Of a stretch of 64,000 bases of DNA, positions 1-8,916 are shown piece after piece. How positions within the stretch are numbered: position 1 is the stretch's first letter; each line of letters begins with the position of its first letter. Under the pieces are notes generated by a model. The model searched no databases and was not told the DNA's origin. It saw only the letters and a list, made by a program, of their open reading frames with translations. A program made the position numbers and the translations under genes. The stretch is from Burkholderia cepacia (lineage in GTDB: Bacteria > Pseudomonadota > Gammaproteobacteria > Burkholderiales > Burkholderiaceae): NCBI RefSeq assembly GCF_001039005.1, contig NZ_LDWR01000015.1:23856-87855 (forward strand), written 5' to 3'.

Positions 1-426
1 GGGTTTCAGCCATGTGGTTACCCAAGTGACGGCCCGGCGATGCCCAGGCGACGGCGCCTGGATACGCGAACACAAAGCTGGAATGAACGGCGGCACAAGC
101 CATCCGATATCCCGAAAACGGGGCGTCGGAGCGCGCCGCCGGTGTACTGCACCGGATTTGTGCAGCGCACGGCTTGTGTCCGGCAGAGCGCGATGAGGCT
201 TGCCTGCCGGGCTGGAGAAAACTTTTGGATTATACCGCAGCGCGCCATCGCGCGTCGTTCCGAGGCCCCGCTTCGCGTGCCGCCGACGGCACGACGAGAT
301 CGCGCCCCGTTTCTCTCCGTGGCTCGTCAAAGCACAGAAAATCCTTTATGCTGCTTTGAGTTATCCACACCCGACGGTGGCGCCGTCCGGCCTCGCTGCC
401 GGGTGAAACCCACCGTATCTCGCTTC
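1..426. other. Intergenic/leader region upstream of argF, no gene supported
   Basis: I see no convincing gene here. Reading frames are open on both strands, including the argF frame itself, but their predicted peptides are arginine-rich with no recognisable domain, as expected by chance at this GC content. The argF promoter must lie in this stretch. A TATGCT hexamer at 347-352 is a possible -10 element, but it has no good -35 partner. No arginine operator could be recognised by eye. Confidence 0.5.
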
Positions 427-1356
427 ATGACCGCCAAAACCATTCGTCACTACCTGCAGTTCAAGGATTTCTCGCTGGAAGACTACGAGTACGTGCTCGA
501 ACGCACGGGTATCCTGAAGCGCAAGTTCAAGAACTACGAGACCTATCACCCGCTGCACGACCGCACGCTCGCGATGATCTTCGAGAAGAACTCGACGCGC
601 ACGCGCCTGTCGTTCGAAGCCGGGATCTTCCAGCTCGGCGGCCACGCCGTGTTCATGAGCACCCGCGACACGCAGCTCGGCCGCGGCGAGCCGGTCGAGG
701 ATTCCGCGCAGGTGATCTCGCGGATGGTCGACATCATCATGATCCGCACGTTCGAGCAGGAGATCATCCAGCGCTTCGCGGACAACTCCCGCGTGCCGGT
801 GATCAACGGCCTGACGAACGAATACCACCCGTGCCAGGTGCTCGCCGACATCTTCACGTACTACGAGCACCGCGGCCCGATCGCCGGCAAGACCGTCGCG
901 TGGGTCGGCGACGCGAACAACATGCTCTATACGTGGATCGAAGCCGCGCAGATCCTCGGCTTCAAGCTGCGCCTGTCGACGCCGCCCGGCTACGCGCTCG
1001 ACATGAAGCTCGTGGCGCCCGACAGCGCGCCGTTCTACGAGGTATGCGACGACCCGAACGAAGCGTGCAAGGGTGCCGATCTCGTGACGACCGACGTGTG
1101 GACGAGCATGGGCTTCGAGGCCGAGAACGAGGCACGCAAGCAGGCGTTCGCCGATTGGTGCGTCGATGAGGAAATGATGGGCCACGCGAACCCGGACGCG
1201 CTGTTCATGCACTGCCTGCCCGCGCACCGCGGCGAGGAAGTGACGGCCGGCGTGATCGACGGCCCGCAGAGCGTCGTGTGGGACGAGGCGGAAAACCGCC
1301 TGCACGTGCAGAAAGCGCTGATGGAGTTCCTGCTGCTCGGCCGGCTGAAGCACTGA
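427..1356 (+). CDS. argF: Ornithine carbamoyltransferase
   Basis: Anabolic ornithine carbamoyltransferase (309 aa), a cytosolic enzyme that makes citrulline from ornithine and carbamoyl phosphate in arginine synthesis. The carbamoyl-phosphate motif STRT lies in the first fifth (EKNSTRTRLSFEAG). It is followed by the HPCQ motif, the ornithine-loop DVWTSMG and the C-terminal HCLPAHRGEE signature with its catalytic cysteine. The length is typical of the family. The frame is open upstream, but homology begins at MTAKTIRHYLQFKDF, so the ATG at 427 is chosen. The gene stands alone and ends in a strong terminator. The anabolic role is inferred from the absence of arcA/arcC neighbours. Confidence 0.96.
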   Translation: MTAKTIRHYLQFKDFSLEDYEYVLERTGILKRKFKNYETYHPLHDRTLAMIFEKNSTRTRLSFEAGIFQLGGHAVFMSTRDTQLGRGEPVEDSAQVISRMVDIIMIRTFEQEIIQRFADNSRVPVINGLTNEYHPCQVLADIFTYYEHRGPIAGKTVAWVGDANNMLYTWIEAAQILGFKLRLSTPPGYALDMKLVAPDSAPFYEVCDDPNEACKGADLVTTDVWTSMGFEAENEARKQAFADWCVDEEMMGHANPDALFMHCLPAHRGEEVTAGVIDGPQSVVWDEAENRLHVQKALMEFLLLGRLKH

Positions 1357-1381
1357 CACGCGCGGCCTCGCCGCAAGCGAC

Positions 1382-1412
1382 AAGCGCCGGCACAGCCGGC
1401 GCTTTCTATTTT
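1382..1412 (+). terminator. Rho-independent terminator of argF
   Basis: A perfect 9-bp stem (AAGCGCCGG, 1382-1390, with CCGGCGCTT, 1396-1404) closes a 5-base loop. A T-rich run (1403-1412) follows, 26 bp after the argF stop. It also lies at the 3' side of the convergent gene that ends at 1455. Confidence 0.85.
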
Positions 1413-1454
1413 CCCGCCACCCGCGCGGCAGGCGCGCTCATGCCGATGCCCCCA

Positions 1455-2537
1455 TCAGCCCGGCGCCGGCTGCGTCGCGGCGAAGCTTGGCCGCTCGCGC
1501 ATCACCGCCTGCGCACGCGTGACGTTCGGGTATTTCCGCAGCAATTCCGCCCCTTCGGGGAACATGCTCACGTACGCCAGGATCGGCGCCAGGAACAGAT
1601 CCGCCATCGACAACTCGCTGCCGGCCAGGTAATCGCGCCCGCCGTACGCGGCGTCGAACACCTGCAGATGCTTGTCGATTTCAGGCAGCGCCGCGTCGAT
1701 CACAGCGCGATCAGGCTGGCCATTCTCGCCTTTCGGGAACACGTACTGCAGCACGTAGCGGCGCACCATCGCGTCGTACGCGTAGCAGTTGATCACGCTG
1801 ATCCATTGCTCGCCGCGCGCGTGCGCGGTGGCGCCCCACCGGGGCAGCAGGCTCGGGCCGTCGAACGCTTCGTCGATATAGCCGAGGATCGCACGCGTTT
1901 CGTAGAACTCGATCGGACCGTCGCAGAATGCCGGGATAAGCCCGAACGGGTTATGCGCGAGCACTTCCGGCGAATGCGGCGGCAACGGCTGCAACGTGTA
2001 CGCGACACCCTTTTCCGCGAGCGCCATCCGCACGGTCCGGCAATAGCTGCTGCGCGGATCGCCGATCACGACGACGGTACCCGCGCTGCCCTCCGGGTCC
2101 AGCAGATCGTTGAGCCGGTTGAACACCGATTGCCACCCGCCCATGTGCGAATCGCGCTCGGCCTCGCTCGGAAAGCCGCTGTGACGCATGTGCAGATGCG
2201 TGCCACCGTCCTGGTCGGTGAACGTGACCTCGATCAGCGTCTTCAGGTCGGCCGGCATCGCGCCGGCCTCCCAGGCCCACGTGTACGCCAGAAAGTCGAC
2301 GCGATCGACCTTCTGGTATTCGCCGCCCGCGATGTGGCGCGAACCGTCGCGCCCGCCCATCACGATGCGGTACTTGCCGCCGACCCGCGCATCGGCGCTT
2401 GCTTCGATCACGCCCATCCCGCGCGGACAATGCCAGGTCGCCAGCGCGGTTTCGTTCGTAAACGCGTCAAAAACACGTTCGCGCGGCGCGCGGATGAACC
2501 GGTTCAATTCGAGATGAAACGTCGCTGCCTGACTCAT
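1455..2537 (-). CDS. AHSA1/SRPBCC domain fused to glutathione S-transferase
   Basis: A 360-aa two-domain protein. Residues 1 to about 150 form an AHSA1/SRPBCC ligand-binding fold (FHLELNRFIRAPRERVFDAF, then GGWQSVFNRLNDLL). Residues about 155-360 form a glutathione S-transferase, with a thioredoxin-like N-terminal half (VVIGDPRSSYCRTVRMALAE and the ...NPFGLIPAF cis-Pro loop) and an all-helical C-terminal half. The substrate is unknown. The start ATG at 2537 has a GGGAGAAG ribosome site and overlaps the stop of the upstream ArsR gene by the ATGA arrangement, so the two are cotranscribed and probably translationally coupled. AHSA1 proteins are often paired with ArsR regulators, but the GST fusion is less usual. 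Confidence 0.85.
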   Translation of the reverse strand: MSQAATFHLELNRFIRAPRERVFDAFTNETALATWHCPRGMGVIEASADARVGGKYRIVMGGRDGSRHIAGGEYQKVDRVDFLAYTWAWEAGAMPADLKTLIEVTFTDQDGGTHLHMRHSGFPSEAERDSHMGGWQSVFNRLNDLLDPEGSAGTVVVIGDPRSSYCRTVRMALAEKGVAYTLQPLPPHSPEVLAHNPFGLIPAFCDGPIEFYETRAILGYIDEAFDGPSLLPRWGATAHARGEQWISVINCYAYDAMVRRYVLQYVFPKGENGQPDRAVIDAALPEIDKHLQVFDAAYGGRDYLAGSELSMADLFLAPILAYVSMFPEGAELLRKYPNVTRAQAVMRERPSFAATQPAPG

Positions 2538-2908
2538 GACTTCTCCCGCCGAGGTGGGGCGTCGTCGCCGGCCGTGCCGCCCGCGCACGATTGTTCGACG
2601 AACGCCGTCAGTCGATCGAGGCTCTCTTCCCAATATTGCCGATAGGCTTCGAGCCACCCGTGCGCATCGCGCATCCCGTCCGCGCGCAACCGGCAGATTC
2701 GCCAGCGCGCATTGACTTCCCTCTCGATCAGCCCGGCCTCCGACAGCACGCGAAGGTGCTTCGAAATCGCCGGCGCCGACATGTCGAACGGCCGGGCCAG
2801 TTCGCCGACGGGCGCCGCGCCCTCGGCCAGCCGCACCAGGATCGCGCGCCGGGTAGGGTCGGCCAGCGCGGCGAACACCGCGGACAGGGGATCGGATGTG
2901 GAGTGCAT
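2534..2908 (-). CDS. ArsR/SmtB-family transcriptional repressor
   Basis: A 124-aa winged-helix regulator of the metal-independent SdpR-like ArsR type. The core VFAALADPTRRAILVRLAEG leads into the recognition helix MSAPAISKHLRVL. No cysteine metal site (such as CVC) is visible, so it probably senses something other than a metal or follows another input. The start at 2908 (MHSTSDPLSAVF) is set by homology. Its stop overlaps the start of the AHSA1-GST gene, and a perfect dyad lies directly upstream, so autorepression of the two-gene operon is the likely mode. Confidence 0.88.
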   Translation of the reverse strand: MHSTSDPLSAVFAALADPTRRAILVRLAEGAAPVGELARPFDMSAPAISKHLRVLSEAGLIEREVNARWRICRLRADGMRDAHGWLEAYRQYWEESLDRLTAFVEQSCAGGTAGDDAPPRREKS

Positions 2909-2910
2909 GA

Positions 2911-2938
2911 TCTCATTTAACTTCAAGGTTAAATGAGA
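2911..2938. promoter_or_regulatory. Perfect 11-bp inverted repeat, probable ArsR operator
   Basis: TCTCATTTAAC (2911-2921) and GTTAAATGAGA (2928-2938) are exact reverse complements separated by TTCAAG. The dyad ends 3 bp from the ArsR start codon. An AT-rich palindrome of TTAAC/GTTAA halves at this position is typical for ArsR autoregulation. The assignment to this repressor is inferred from position. Confidence 0.75.
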
Positions 2939-3132
2939 GTCAAGGGGATGATGAGTGTGGCGGCGTGGCGGCGTGGAAGGACGGGCAGCGGGACGGAACG
3001 ACGCACGCATCGCAGCCGAGCGGTGCAGCGCGATGCGGGGCATGACGGCGTGCTTCGAGAAAAATGGACGATTCGCCGTGTGGAACCGGCAACAGCCGGC
3101 ACGGTTCCGTTACGCGGGTGTCCTGGCCCGGC

Positions 3133-4182
3133 TTACAGGCAGACCGGCTCCGGCTCCAGCTCGACGCCAAATTTCGCGAACACGTCGTGCTGGATCGCCT
3201 GCGCCAGCGCGAGCACGTCGGCGCCGGAGGCGCCGCCGCGATTGACGAGCACGAGCGCCTGGCGGTCATGCACGGCCGCCGCACCCAGCGCACGCCCCTT
3301 CCAGCCGCAGCGGTCGATCAGCCAGCCGGCCGCGAGCTTGACCTGCCCGTCCGGCTGCGGATACGACACGACCTCGGGCGCGCGGGTGCGCAACGCATCG
3401 AACTGCGCGGCATCGATCACCGGATTCTTGAAAAAACTGCCCGCGTTGCCGAGCACGAGCGGATCGGGCAGCTTCGCGCGGCGGATCGCGACGACCGCGT
3501 CGAACACGTCGCGCGGCGTCGCCGCATCGGGCGCGATACCGCGCGCGTCGAGCTCGCGCGTGACGTCCGCGTAGCCGAGCCGCGGCGTCCATTGCCTGGG
3601 CAGCCGGAACGTCACCGACACGATCGCGTACCGGCCGCGCCCTTCCCGCTTGAAGAAACTGTCGCGATAGCCGAACGCGCAGCGCACGGCGTCGAAGCGC
3701 TCGCTGCGCCCCGTCGCCAGCTCGACCGCGACCAGCGAGTCGAAATACGCCTTCATCTCGAGGCCGTACGCGCCGATGTTCTGGATCGGCGCGGCACCGA
3801 CGGTGCCCGGGATCAGCGCGAGGTTCTCGAGGCCCGGCATCCCGTGCTCGAGCGTCCACGCGACGAATGCATGCCAGTTCTCGCCTCCGCCGGCCTCGAC
3901 GTACCACGCGTCGTCGTCCTCGCGCACGACGCGGCGGCCCGCGATCTCGTCGAGCAGGACGACACCGTCGAAATCGCGCGTGAACACGACATTGCTGCCG
4001 CCGCCGAGCACGAGCCGCGGCAGGCTCGCGACGCGCGGGTCGCGATGCAGCGCCTCGAACTGCGACGCGTGCGTGACGCGCGCGGCAAAGCGCGCCGTCG
4101 CGGCGATGCCGAACGTGTTGTGCGCGGCGAGCGGATGGTCGGGAAGCAGCGACAGGGCGGAATCGTCAGGGGGCATCGGCAT
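3133..4182 (-). CDS. murB: UDP-N-acetylenolpyruvoylglucosamine reductase
   Basis: MurB (349 aa) is the cytosolic FAD/NADPH enzyme that reduces UDP-GlcNAc-enolpyruvate to UDP-MurNAc, the second committed step of peptidoglycan synthesis. Visible landmarks are [11 protein letters not shown] (FAD binding), [22 protein letters not shown], the catalytic serine region [11 protein letters not shown] and the C-terminal glutamate segment [11 protein letters not shown]. The length and the tyrosine-loop type match the E. coli (type I) class. Two in-frame ATGs (4182 and 4176) are equally possible starts. It is divergent from yajQ, with 136 bp between starts. Confidence 0.95.
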   Translation of the reverse strand: MPMPPDDSALSLLPDHPLAAHNTFGIAATARFAARVTHASQFEALHRDPRVASLPRLVLGGGSNVVFTRDFDGVVLLDEIAGRRVVREDDDAWYVEAGGGENWHAFVAWTLEHGMPGLENLALIPGTVGAAPIQNIGAYGLEMKAYFDSLVAVELATGRSERFDAVRCAFGYRDSFFKREGRGRYAIVSVTFRLPRQWTPRLGYADVTRELDARGIAPDAATPRDVFDAVVAIRRAKLPDPLVLGNAGSFFKNPVIDAAQFDALRTRAPEVVSYPQPDGQVKLAAGWLIDRCGWKGRALGAAAVHDRQALVLVNRGGASGADVLALAQAIQHDVFAKFGVELEPEPVCL

Positions 4183-4219
4183 TCGCGGTCACGTCCGCCC
4201 GAGCGGCGCATGGCCGGCC

Positions 4220-4248
4220 TTGGGCAAACGGAGGGGCATCGGTAAAAT
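4220..4248 (+). promoter_or_regulatory. Candidate sigma-70 promoter for yajQ
   Basis: TTGGGC (4220-4225) and TAAAAT (4243-4248) are separated by 17 bp, about 70 bp upstream of the yajQ start. This is a reasonable match to -35/-10 in an otherwise GC-rich stretch. It was found by inspection only. Confidence 0.5.
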
Positions 4249-4318
4249 GGCAAACAGTCCGCAATTATAGCGAGTGCCCGCGCGCGAGCCGGGTGCCCGC
4301 ATCTCAAGGGAGAAAACC

Positions 4319-4804
4319 ATGCCATCGTTCGACGTCGTTTCCGAAGCGAACATGATCGAAGTGAAGAACGCCATCGAGCAGTCGAACAAGGAAATTTCGA
4401 CGCGCTTCGACTTCAAGGGCTCCGACGCGCGCGTCGAGCAGAAGGAGCGCGAGCTGACGCTGTTCGCCGACGACGATTTCAAGCTCGGCCAGGTCAAGGA
4501 CGTGCTGATCAACAAGCTGGCCAAGCGCAACGTCGACGTGCGCTTCCTCGACTACGGCAAGGTCGAGAAGATCGGCGGCGACAAGGTCAAGCAGATCGTC
4601 ACCGTGAAGAAAGGCGTGACGGGCGATCTCGCGAAGAAGATCGTGCGGCTCGTGAAGGACAGCAAGATCAAGGTGCAGGCGAGCATCCAGGGCGACGCCG
4701 TGCGCGTGGCGGGCACGAAGCGCGACGATCTGCAGAGCGTGATCGCGATGCTGCGCAAGGACGTGACCGATACGCCGCTCGACTTCAACAACTTCCGCGA
4801 CTGA
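4319..4804 (+). CDS. yajQ: YajQ family nucleotide-binding protein
   Basis: A 161-aa protein of the UPF0234/YajQ family with two ferredoxin-like domains. The start is the ATG of [12 protein letters not shown], behind the ribosome site AAGGGAGA. The hallmark segments [30 protein letters not shown] and [20 protein letters not shown] are present. In Xanthomonas and Pseudomonas relatives, YajQ proteins bind cyclic-di-GMP and partner transcription factors. That role here is by family only. It is a single-gene unit. Confidence 0.93.
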   Translation: MPSFDVVSEANMIEVKNAIEQSNKEISTRFDFKGSDARVEQKERELTLFADDDFKLGQVKDVLINKLAKRNVDVRFLDYGKVEKIGGDKVKQIVTVKKGVTGDLAKKIVRLVKDSKIKVQASIQGDAVRVAGTKRDDLQSVIAMLRKDVTDTPLDFNNFRD

Positions 4805-4876
4805 TCGGCCGCCGATCCGTCATCACGCCGGGCCCCGCACACGCGGCGCGCCCGGCACGCGGCAACCGCCGCTGCG

Positions 4877-5515
4877 TCAGGCTTTCCCGCCGTCCTGCGC
4901 GCCGCCGTCCGCGGCCGCCTTCTTCTTGTCGCCGATCCGGCTCTCCTGCCCCGCGAGCAGCTTCGAAATATTGCCGCGGTGACGCCAGATGAGCAGCACG
5001 CTCATCGCGAGCACAGCCCACGCGACCGGGTTGTGGCCCGTGCCGAACAGGAATACGTCGAACACCGGCGCGAACACGGCCGCCGCCAGCGCCGCGAGCG
5101 ACGAATAGCGGGAGAAGAACGCGACGATCAGCCAGGTCAGCGCGGTCGCGAGCCCGAGCACCGGGTGCACGGCGAGCAGCACGCCGGCCGCGGTCGCGAC
5201 GCCCTTGCCGCCCTGGAAGCGGAAGAACACCGGATACAGGTGGCCGAGGAACACGGCGATCGCCACCCATGCGACCGCGACGTCGGGCAGGCCGAAGTGC
5301 CGCGCGAGCCAGACGGCGATCCAGCCCTTGAACGCGTCGCCGACGAGCGTCAGGATCGCGGCCTTCTTGTTGCCGCTGCGCAGCACGTTGGTCGCGCCGG
5401 GATTCTTCGACCCGTACGAACGCGGGTCGGCCAAGCCCATCGCCCCGCTGACGACGACGGCGAACGACACCGAACCGATCAGGTAGGCAACGAGGGCGGC
5501 GAGCAGGATCTGCAT
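4877..5515 (-). CDS. plsY: Glycerol-3-phosphate acyltransferase PlsY
   Basis: An integral inner-membrane acyltransferase (212 aa) that transfers acyl groups from acyl-phosphate to glycerol-3-phosphate, making lysophosphatidic acid for phospholipids. The three conserved loops are visible: [26 protein letters not shown] and the GTGHNPVAW segment. Several hydrophobic helices cover residues 1-175, followed by a charged C-terminal tail ([13 protein letters not shown]). It is convergent with yajQ and 108 bp from the next gene on the same strand. Confidence 0.94.
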   Translation of the reverse strand: MQILLAALVAYLIGSVSFAVVVSGAMGLADPRSYGSKNPGATNVLRSGNKKAAILTLVGDAFKGWIAVWLARHFGLPDVAVAWVAIAVFLGHLYPVFFRFQGGKGVATAAGVLLAVHPVLGLATALTWLIVAFFSRYSSLAALAAAVFAPVFDVFLFGTGHNPVAWAVLAMSVLLIWRHRGNISKLLAGQESRIGDKKKAAADGGAQDGGKA

Positions 5516-5623
5516 GCGGAGGACTCTTCTTTCAACGTATCGGTAAAGGGAAGGCTATGTGCGGCAAGCCGAAACGGCGCCCATTCTACCGAACGAGCAC
5601 GGCCTGCCACGAAGGTGAAACCC

Positions 5624-6115
5624 TCAGTCGACGCTCGCGCACTGCACGGGCTGCGCGCCGAGCAGCGACGTGAGCACCGCCGGCTCGAGGCTGACGAGAT
5701 AACCGCGACGCCCGCCGTTCAGGTAGATCGTCGGCAGTTCGAGGATCGTCGCCTCGACGTAGACGGGCATCGTCTTGCGCGTGCCGAACGGCGACGTGCC
5801 GCCGACGAGATAACCCGAATGGCGGTTCGCGACGTCGGGCTTGCACGGCTCGACGCGCTTCGCGCCGATCTGCCGCGCGAGGTTCTTCGTCGACACGGTG
5901 CGGTCGCCGTGCATCAGCACGATCAGCGGCTTCGCGTGTTCGTCTTCCATCACGAGCGTCTTCACGACGCTGTGCTCGTCGACGCCGAGCTGGCGCGCCG
6001 ATTCGCCGGTGCCGCCGTGCTCGACGTATTCGTACGGATGCTCGCCGAACGCGACGCCGTGGCGGCGCAACAGCTGGGTCGCGGGGGTTTCGGACACGTG
6101 TCTGGATTTGCTCAT
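5624..6115 (-). CDS. ybaK: Cys-tRNA(Pro)/Cys-tRNA(Cys) deacylase YbaK
   Basis: A 163-aa trans-editing protein of the YbaK/EbsC family. It hydrolyses mischarged Cys-tRNA(Pro) released by prolyl-tRNA synthetase. The YbaK fold is recognisable from GVAFGEHPYEYVEHGG, VVKTLVMEDE, the lysine segment STKNLARQIGAKRVEPC and the SGYLVGGTSPFGTRK loop near the substrate pocket. The length is normal for the family. It sits upstream of plsY on the same strand with a 108-bp gap, so it may be a separate unit. Confidence 0.92.
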   Translation of the reverse strand: MSKSRHVSETPATQLLRRHGVAFGEHPYEYVEHGGTGESARQLGVDEHSVVKTLVMEDEHAKPLIVLMHGDRTVSTKNLARQIGAKRVEPCKPDVANRHSGYLVGGTSPFGTRKTMPVYVEATILELPTIYLNGGRRGYLVSLEPAVLTSLLGAQPVQCASVD

Positions 6116-6355
6116 GGCGGCATTCTAATGGTGAACGACCGGCGCTCGCGCGATGGCGCGCCGGCGCCGGCGGTATACTCGCGGCCCGTTTTCCGCCGGG
6201 CGGCCCGCGGCATCGCCGCAACGATCCCGCCCATCATCATTGCGGACATCGCGAAGCGCTATTGCCCGATTGGCCGATTGTGGCGCGCGCGTCGTCATGG
6301 CACGATCGTTCGCAAACATCGTCACGCCGCCGCCCGCCCCTTTTCTGGAGACGCC

Positions 6356-7918
6356 ATGCCCTCGTCCATCCGTTCCTCCGAGCCGCTCGACGTCGATGCG
6401 CTGCTCGCCGCGCTGCCGAGCCGCATCGCCGACGTGCCCGCGCGCTGGGCCGCGCAGGCGCCCGCGCACCCGGCGCTGATCGAGGACGCGCGGTGCCTGT
6501 CGTATAGCGACCTGTCGCGGGCCGTCGACGCGGCGGCCGTGCTGCTCGCGCGCCTCGGCGTGCAAGGCGGCGACCGCGTGATGATCGTCGCAGAAAACTG
6601 CGTCGCGCAGATCGTGCTGCTGTTCGCGGTCGCCCGCCTCGACGCGTGGGCACTCGTGTCGAACGCGCGGCTGTCGGCCGGCGAACTCGACGCGATCGCC
6701 GCGCACGCGCGTCCGAAGCTGATCGCATTCGCGACGGACACCTCGCCCGACGCGCGCGCGCATGCGGCACGGCACGGCGCGACGCCCGCCGGCGCGCTGC
6801 CGGTCGACATCGGCGCGTGGTCGTATCACGTCGACGCGAGCGCGCCGTGCGAAGCGGTGGCCGCCGACGGCGCCGCGCAATGCGCGGCGCTGATCTACAC
6901 GACCGGCACGACGGGCGCGCCGAAAGGCGTGATGCTGTCGCACCGCAACCTGCTGTTCATCGCGGCGACGTCGAGCACACTGCGCCGCGTGTCGCCGGAC
7001 GACGTCGTCTACACGGTGCTGCCCGTGTCGCATGTGTACGGGCTCGCGTCGGTCTGCCTCGGCAGCCTGTACGCAGGCGCGACGCTGCGGCTCGCCCCGC
7101 GCTTCTCCCCGGAAGCCGTGCGCGTCGCGCTTGCCGACGAAAGCGTCACGATCTTCCAGGGCGTGCCCGCGATGCACGCGAAGCTGCTCGAACACCTGCA
7201 CACGCACGGCCACGCATGGCACGCGCCGCGCCTGCGCTTTGCCTATTCGGGCGGCTCGCCGCTCGACGCGAACCTGAAGGCGCGCGTCGAGCGCCTGTAC
7301 GGCGTGCCGCTGCACAACGGTTACGGGATGACCGAAAGCAGCCCGACCATCACGCAGACGCCGCTCGATGCGCCGCGCGCCGACAGCTCGGTCGGCGTGC
7401 CGATTCCGGGCGTGGAGATGCGGATCGTCGCACCGGACGGCACCGACGTGCCGCCGGGCGAAGTCGGCGAGATTCGCGTGCGCGGGCCGAACGTGATGCT
7501 CGGCTACTACCGCAACGCGGACGCGACGCGTGCGGCCGTCTCGCCCGACGGCTGGCTGAGCACCGGCGATCTCGCGCGGCAGGAGGCGGACGGCGCCGTG
7601 ACGATCGCGGGCCGCAGCAAGGAACTGATCATCCGATCGGGCTTCAACGTGTATCCCGTCGAAGTCGAACAGGTGCTGAACGCGCATCCGGACGTCGTGC
7701 AGGCGGCCGTCATCGGCCGTGCAGTCGAGGGCAACGAGGAAGTGCTCGCGTTCGTCGAGCTGGTGCCCGGCGCGGCGGCGGACGAAGCCGCGTTGCACGC
7801 ATGGTGTGCGGAGCGGCTCGCGCCTTACAAACGCCCTGCGCGAATTCGCGTGCTCGACGCGCTGCCCGCCGCGTCGACGGGCAAGGTGCTGAAGCACAAG
7901 CTGCGCGAGCTGGCCTGA
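6356..7918 (+). CDS. Acyl-CoA synthetase / AMP-dependent ligase
   Basis: A 520-aa adenylate-forming enzyme (ANL superfamily, class I) that activates a carboxylic acid as an acyl-AMP and then an acyl-CoA. Core motifs are present in order: A3 YTTGTTGAPKGVMLSH, A5 NGYGMTESSP, A7 GWLSTGDLARQEADG, the hinge GRSKELIIRSGFNVYPVEVE and the A10 lysine in STGKVLKHKL. The substrate cannot be read from the sequence. Medium- or long-chain fatty acids and aromatic acids are both possible. The start ATG follows TGGAG. A TATACT hexamer at 6174-6179 could be the -10 of its promoter, though no good -35 is seen. Confidence 0.88.
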   Translation: MPSSIRSSEPLDVDALLAALPSRIADVPARWAAQAPAHPALIEDARCLSYSDLSRAVDAAAVLLARLGVQGGDRVMIVAENCVAQIVLLFAVARLDAWALVSNARLSAGELDAIAAHARPKLIAFATDTSPDARAHAARHGATPAGALPVDIGAWSYHVDASAPCEAVAADGAAQCAALIYTTGTTGAPKGVMLSHRNLLFIAATSSTLRRVSPDDVVYTVLPVSHVYGLASVCLGSLYAGATLRLAPRFSPEAVRVALADESVTIFQGVPAMHAKLLEHLHTHGHAWHAPRLRFAYSGGSPLDANLKARVERLYGVPLHNGYGMTESSPTITQTPLDAPRADSSVGVPIPGVEMRIVAPDGTDVPPGEVGEIRVRGPNVMLGYYRNADATRAAVSPDGWLSTGDLARQEADGAVTIAGRSKELIIRSGFNVYPVEVEQVLNAHPDVVQAAVIGRAVEGNEEVLAFVELVPGAAADEAALHAWCAERLAPYKRPARIRVLDALPAASTGKVLKHKLRELA

Positions 7919-7965
7919 CGCCGGCCGGCGCGCACGGCGCAGTGCCGTGCCGTGCCGGATTCGCG

Positions 7966-8916
7966 CTAACCGCGCGGGTGGTGTTGCGCGTGCAGCGTCT
8001 TCAGCCGCTCGCGCGCGACGTGCGTGTAGATCTGCGTGGTCGAGATGTCGCTGTGACCGAGCAGCAATTGCACGACGCGCAGGTCGGCGCCGTGGTTCAG
8101 CAGGTGCGTCGCGAACGCATGCCGCAGCGTGTGCGGCGACAGGTGCGCGCGCACGTCGGCGTGCTGTGCGTGGCGCTTGATGATGTTCCAGAACTGCTGG
8201 CGCGTCATCCCGTCGCCGCGCGCAGTCACGAACAGCGCATCGGCCGCACGCGCGCCGAGCAGCGCCGGCCGCGCGTCGCGCAGGTAGCGCTCGATCCAGC
8301 CGTGCGCGACTTCGCCGAACGGCACGAGCCGCTCCTTCGAGCCCTTGCCCATCACGCGCACGACACCCTCGTTGAGGCCGACCTCGACGGTCTTCAGCGT
8401 CACGAGCTCGCTCACGCGCAGCCCGCTCGCGTACATCAGCTCGAGCATCGTGCGATCGCGCAGGCCGAGCGGCGTGCCGACGTCGGGCGCACCGAGCAGC
8501 GCCTCGACCTGCGCCTCGGACAGCGTCGACGGAAACCGGGCCGCCTGTTTCGCGGACGTGATCCGCAGCGTCGGGTCGGCGCTCGCGCGATGCTCGCGCA
8601 CGGCCCAGCCGTAATAGCGACGGAACACCGACAGCCGCCGGTTCGACGACGTCGCCTTGCCGTCGCTGCGCGCCGCGATGTAGCCCGTCACCGTCGCCTC
8701 GTCGGCCGAATCGAGCGGCGCATCGTGGGTCGCGGCCAGCCATTGGGAAAACAGCACCAGATCGCGCCGGTACGCGTCGAGCGTGTTGCGCGAGAGCCCG
8801 TGCTCGAGCCACAGCGCATCGCAGAACACGTCGATCGACGCGCGGCTCGCGAGCAGCGCGGGTGATGCGGCCGCGGCATCGCCGTCGGCTTCGGGGGAAA
8901 TCAGCGGTTCGCTCAT
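7966..8916 (-). CDS. xerD: Tyrosine recombinase XerD
   Basis: A site-specific recombinase (316 aa) that acts with XerC at dif to resolve chromosome dimers, coordinated by FtsK. There is an N-terminal SAM-like core-binding domain (residues about 20-110) and a C-terminal catalytic domain. The latter has the arginine of ASGLRVSELVTL, the HTLRHAFATHLL box (HxxR) and the nucleophilic tyrosine in STTQIYTHV. The start MSEPLISPEADG overlaps the stop of ogt by 1 base, so the two form an operon with ogt first. An XerC assignment is less likely given the length and neighbourhood. Confidence 0.93.
   Translation of the reverse strand: MSEPLISPEADGDAAAASPALLASRASIDVFCDALWLEHGLSRNTLDAYRRDLVLFSQWLAATHDAPLDSADEATVTGYIAARSDGKATSSNRRLSVFRRYYGWAVREHRASADPTLRITSAKQAARFPSTLSEAQVEALLGAPDVGTPLGLRDRTMLELMYASGLRVSELVTLKTVEVGLNEGVVRVMGKGSKERLVPFGEVAHGWIERYLRDARPALLGARAADALFVTARGDGMTRQQFWNIIKRHAQHADVRAHLSPHTLRHAFATHLLNHGADLRVVQLLLGHSDISTTQIYTHVARERLKTLHAQHHPRG

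Noticed and set aside
3082..3108. GGAACCG...CGGTTCC inverted repeat downstream of murB as a terminator
   Set aside because: It has no T-run in either direction and competes with an inner repeat. Not convincing as a terminator.
4979..7918. A 979-codon frame ending in the acyl-CoA synthetase
   Set aside because: The part before 6356 is antisense to plsY and ybaK. The ligase begins at the ATG with a ribosome site.
6125..8812. A 895-codon minus-strand frame opposite the acyl-CoA synthetase
   Set aside because: It is extremely arginine-rich, has no domain, and overlaps two well-supported genes. It is a GC-skew artefact.
7966..8916. The tyrosine recombinase as an integrase of a mobile island
   Set aside because: Its length, close match to XerD motifs and operon with ogt indicate the housekeeping recombinase.
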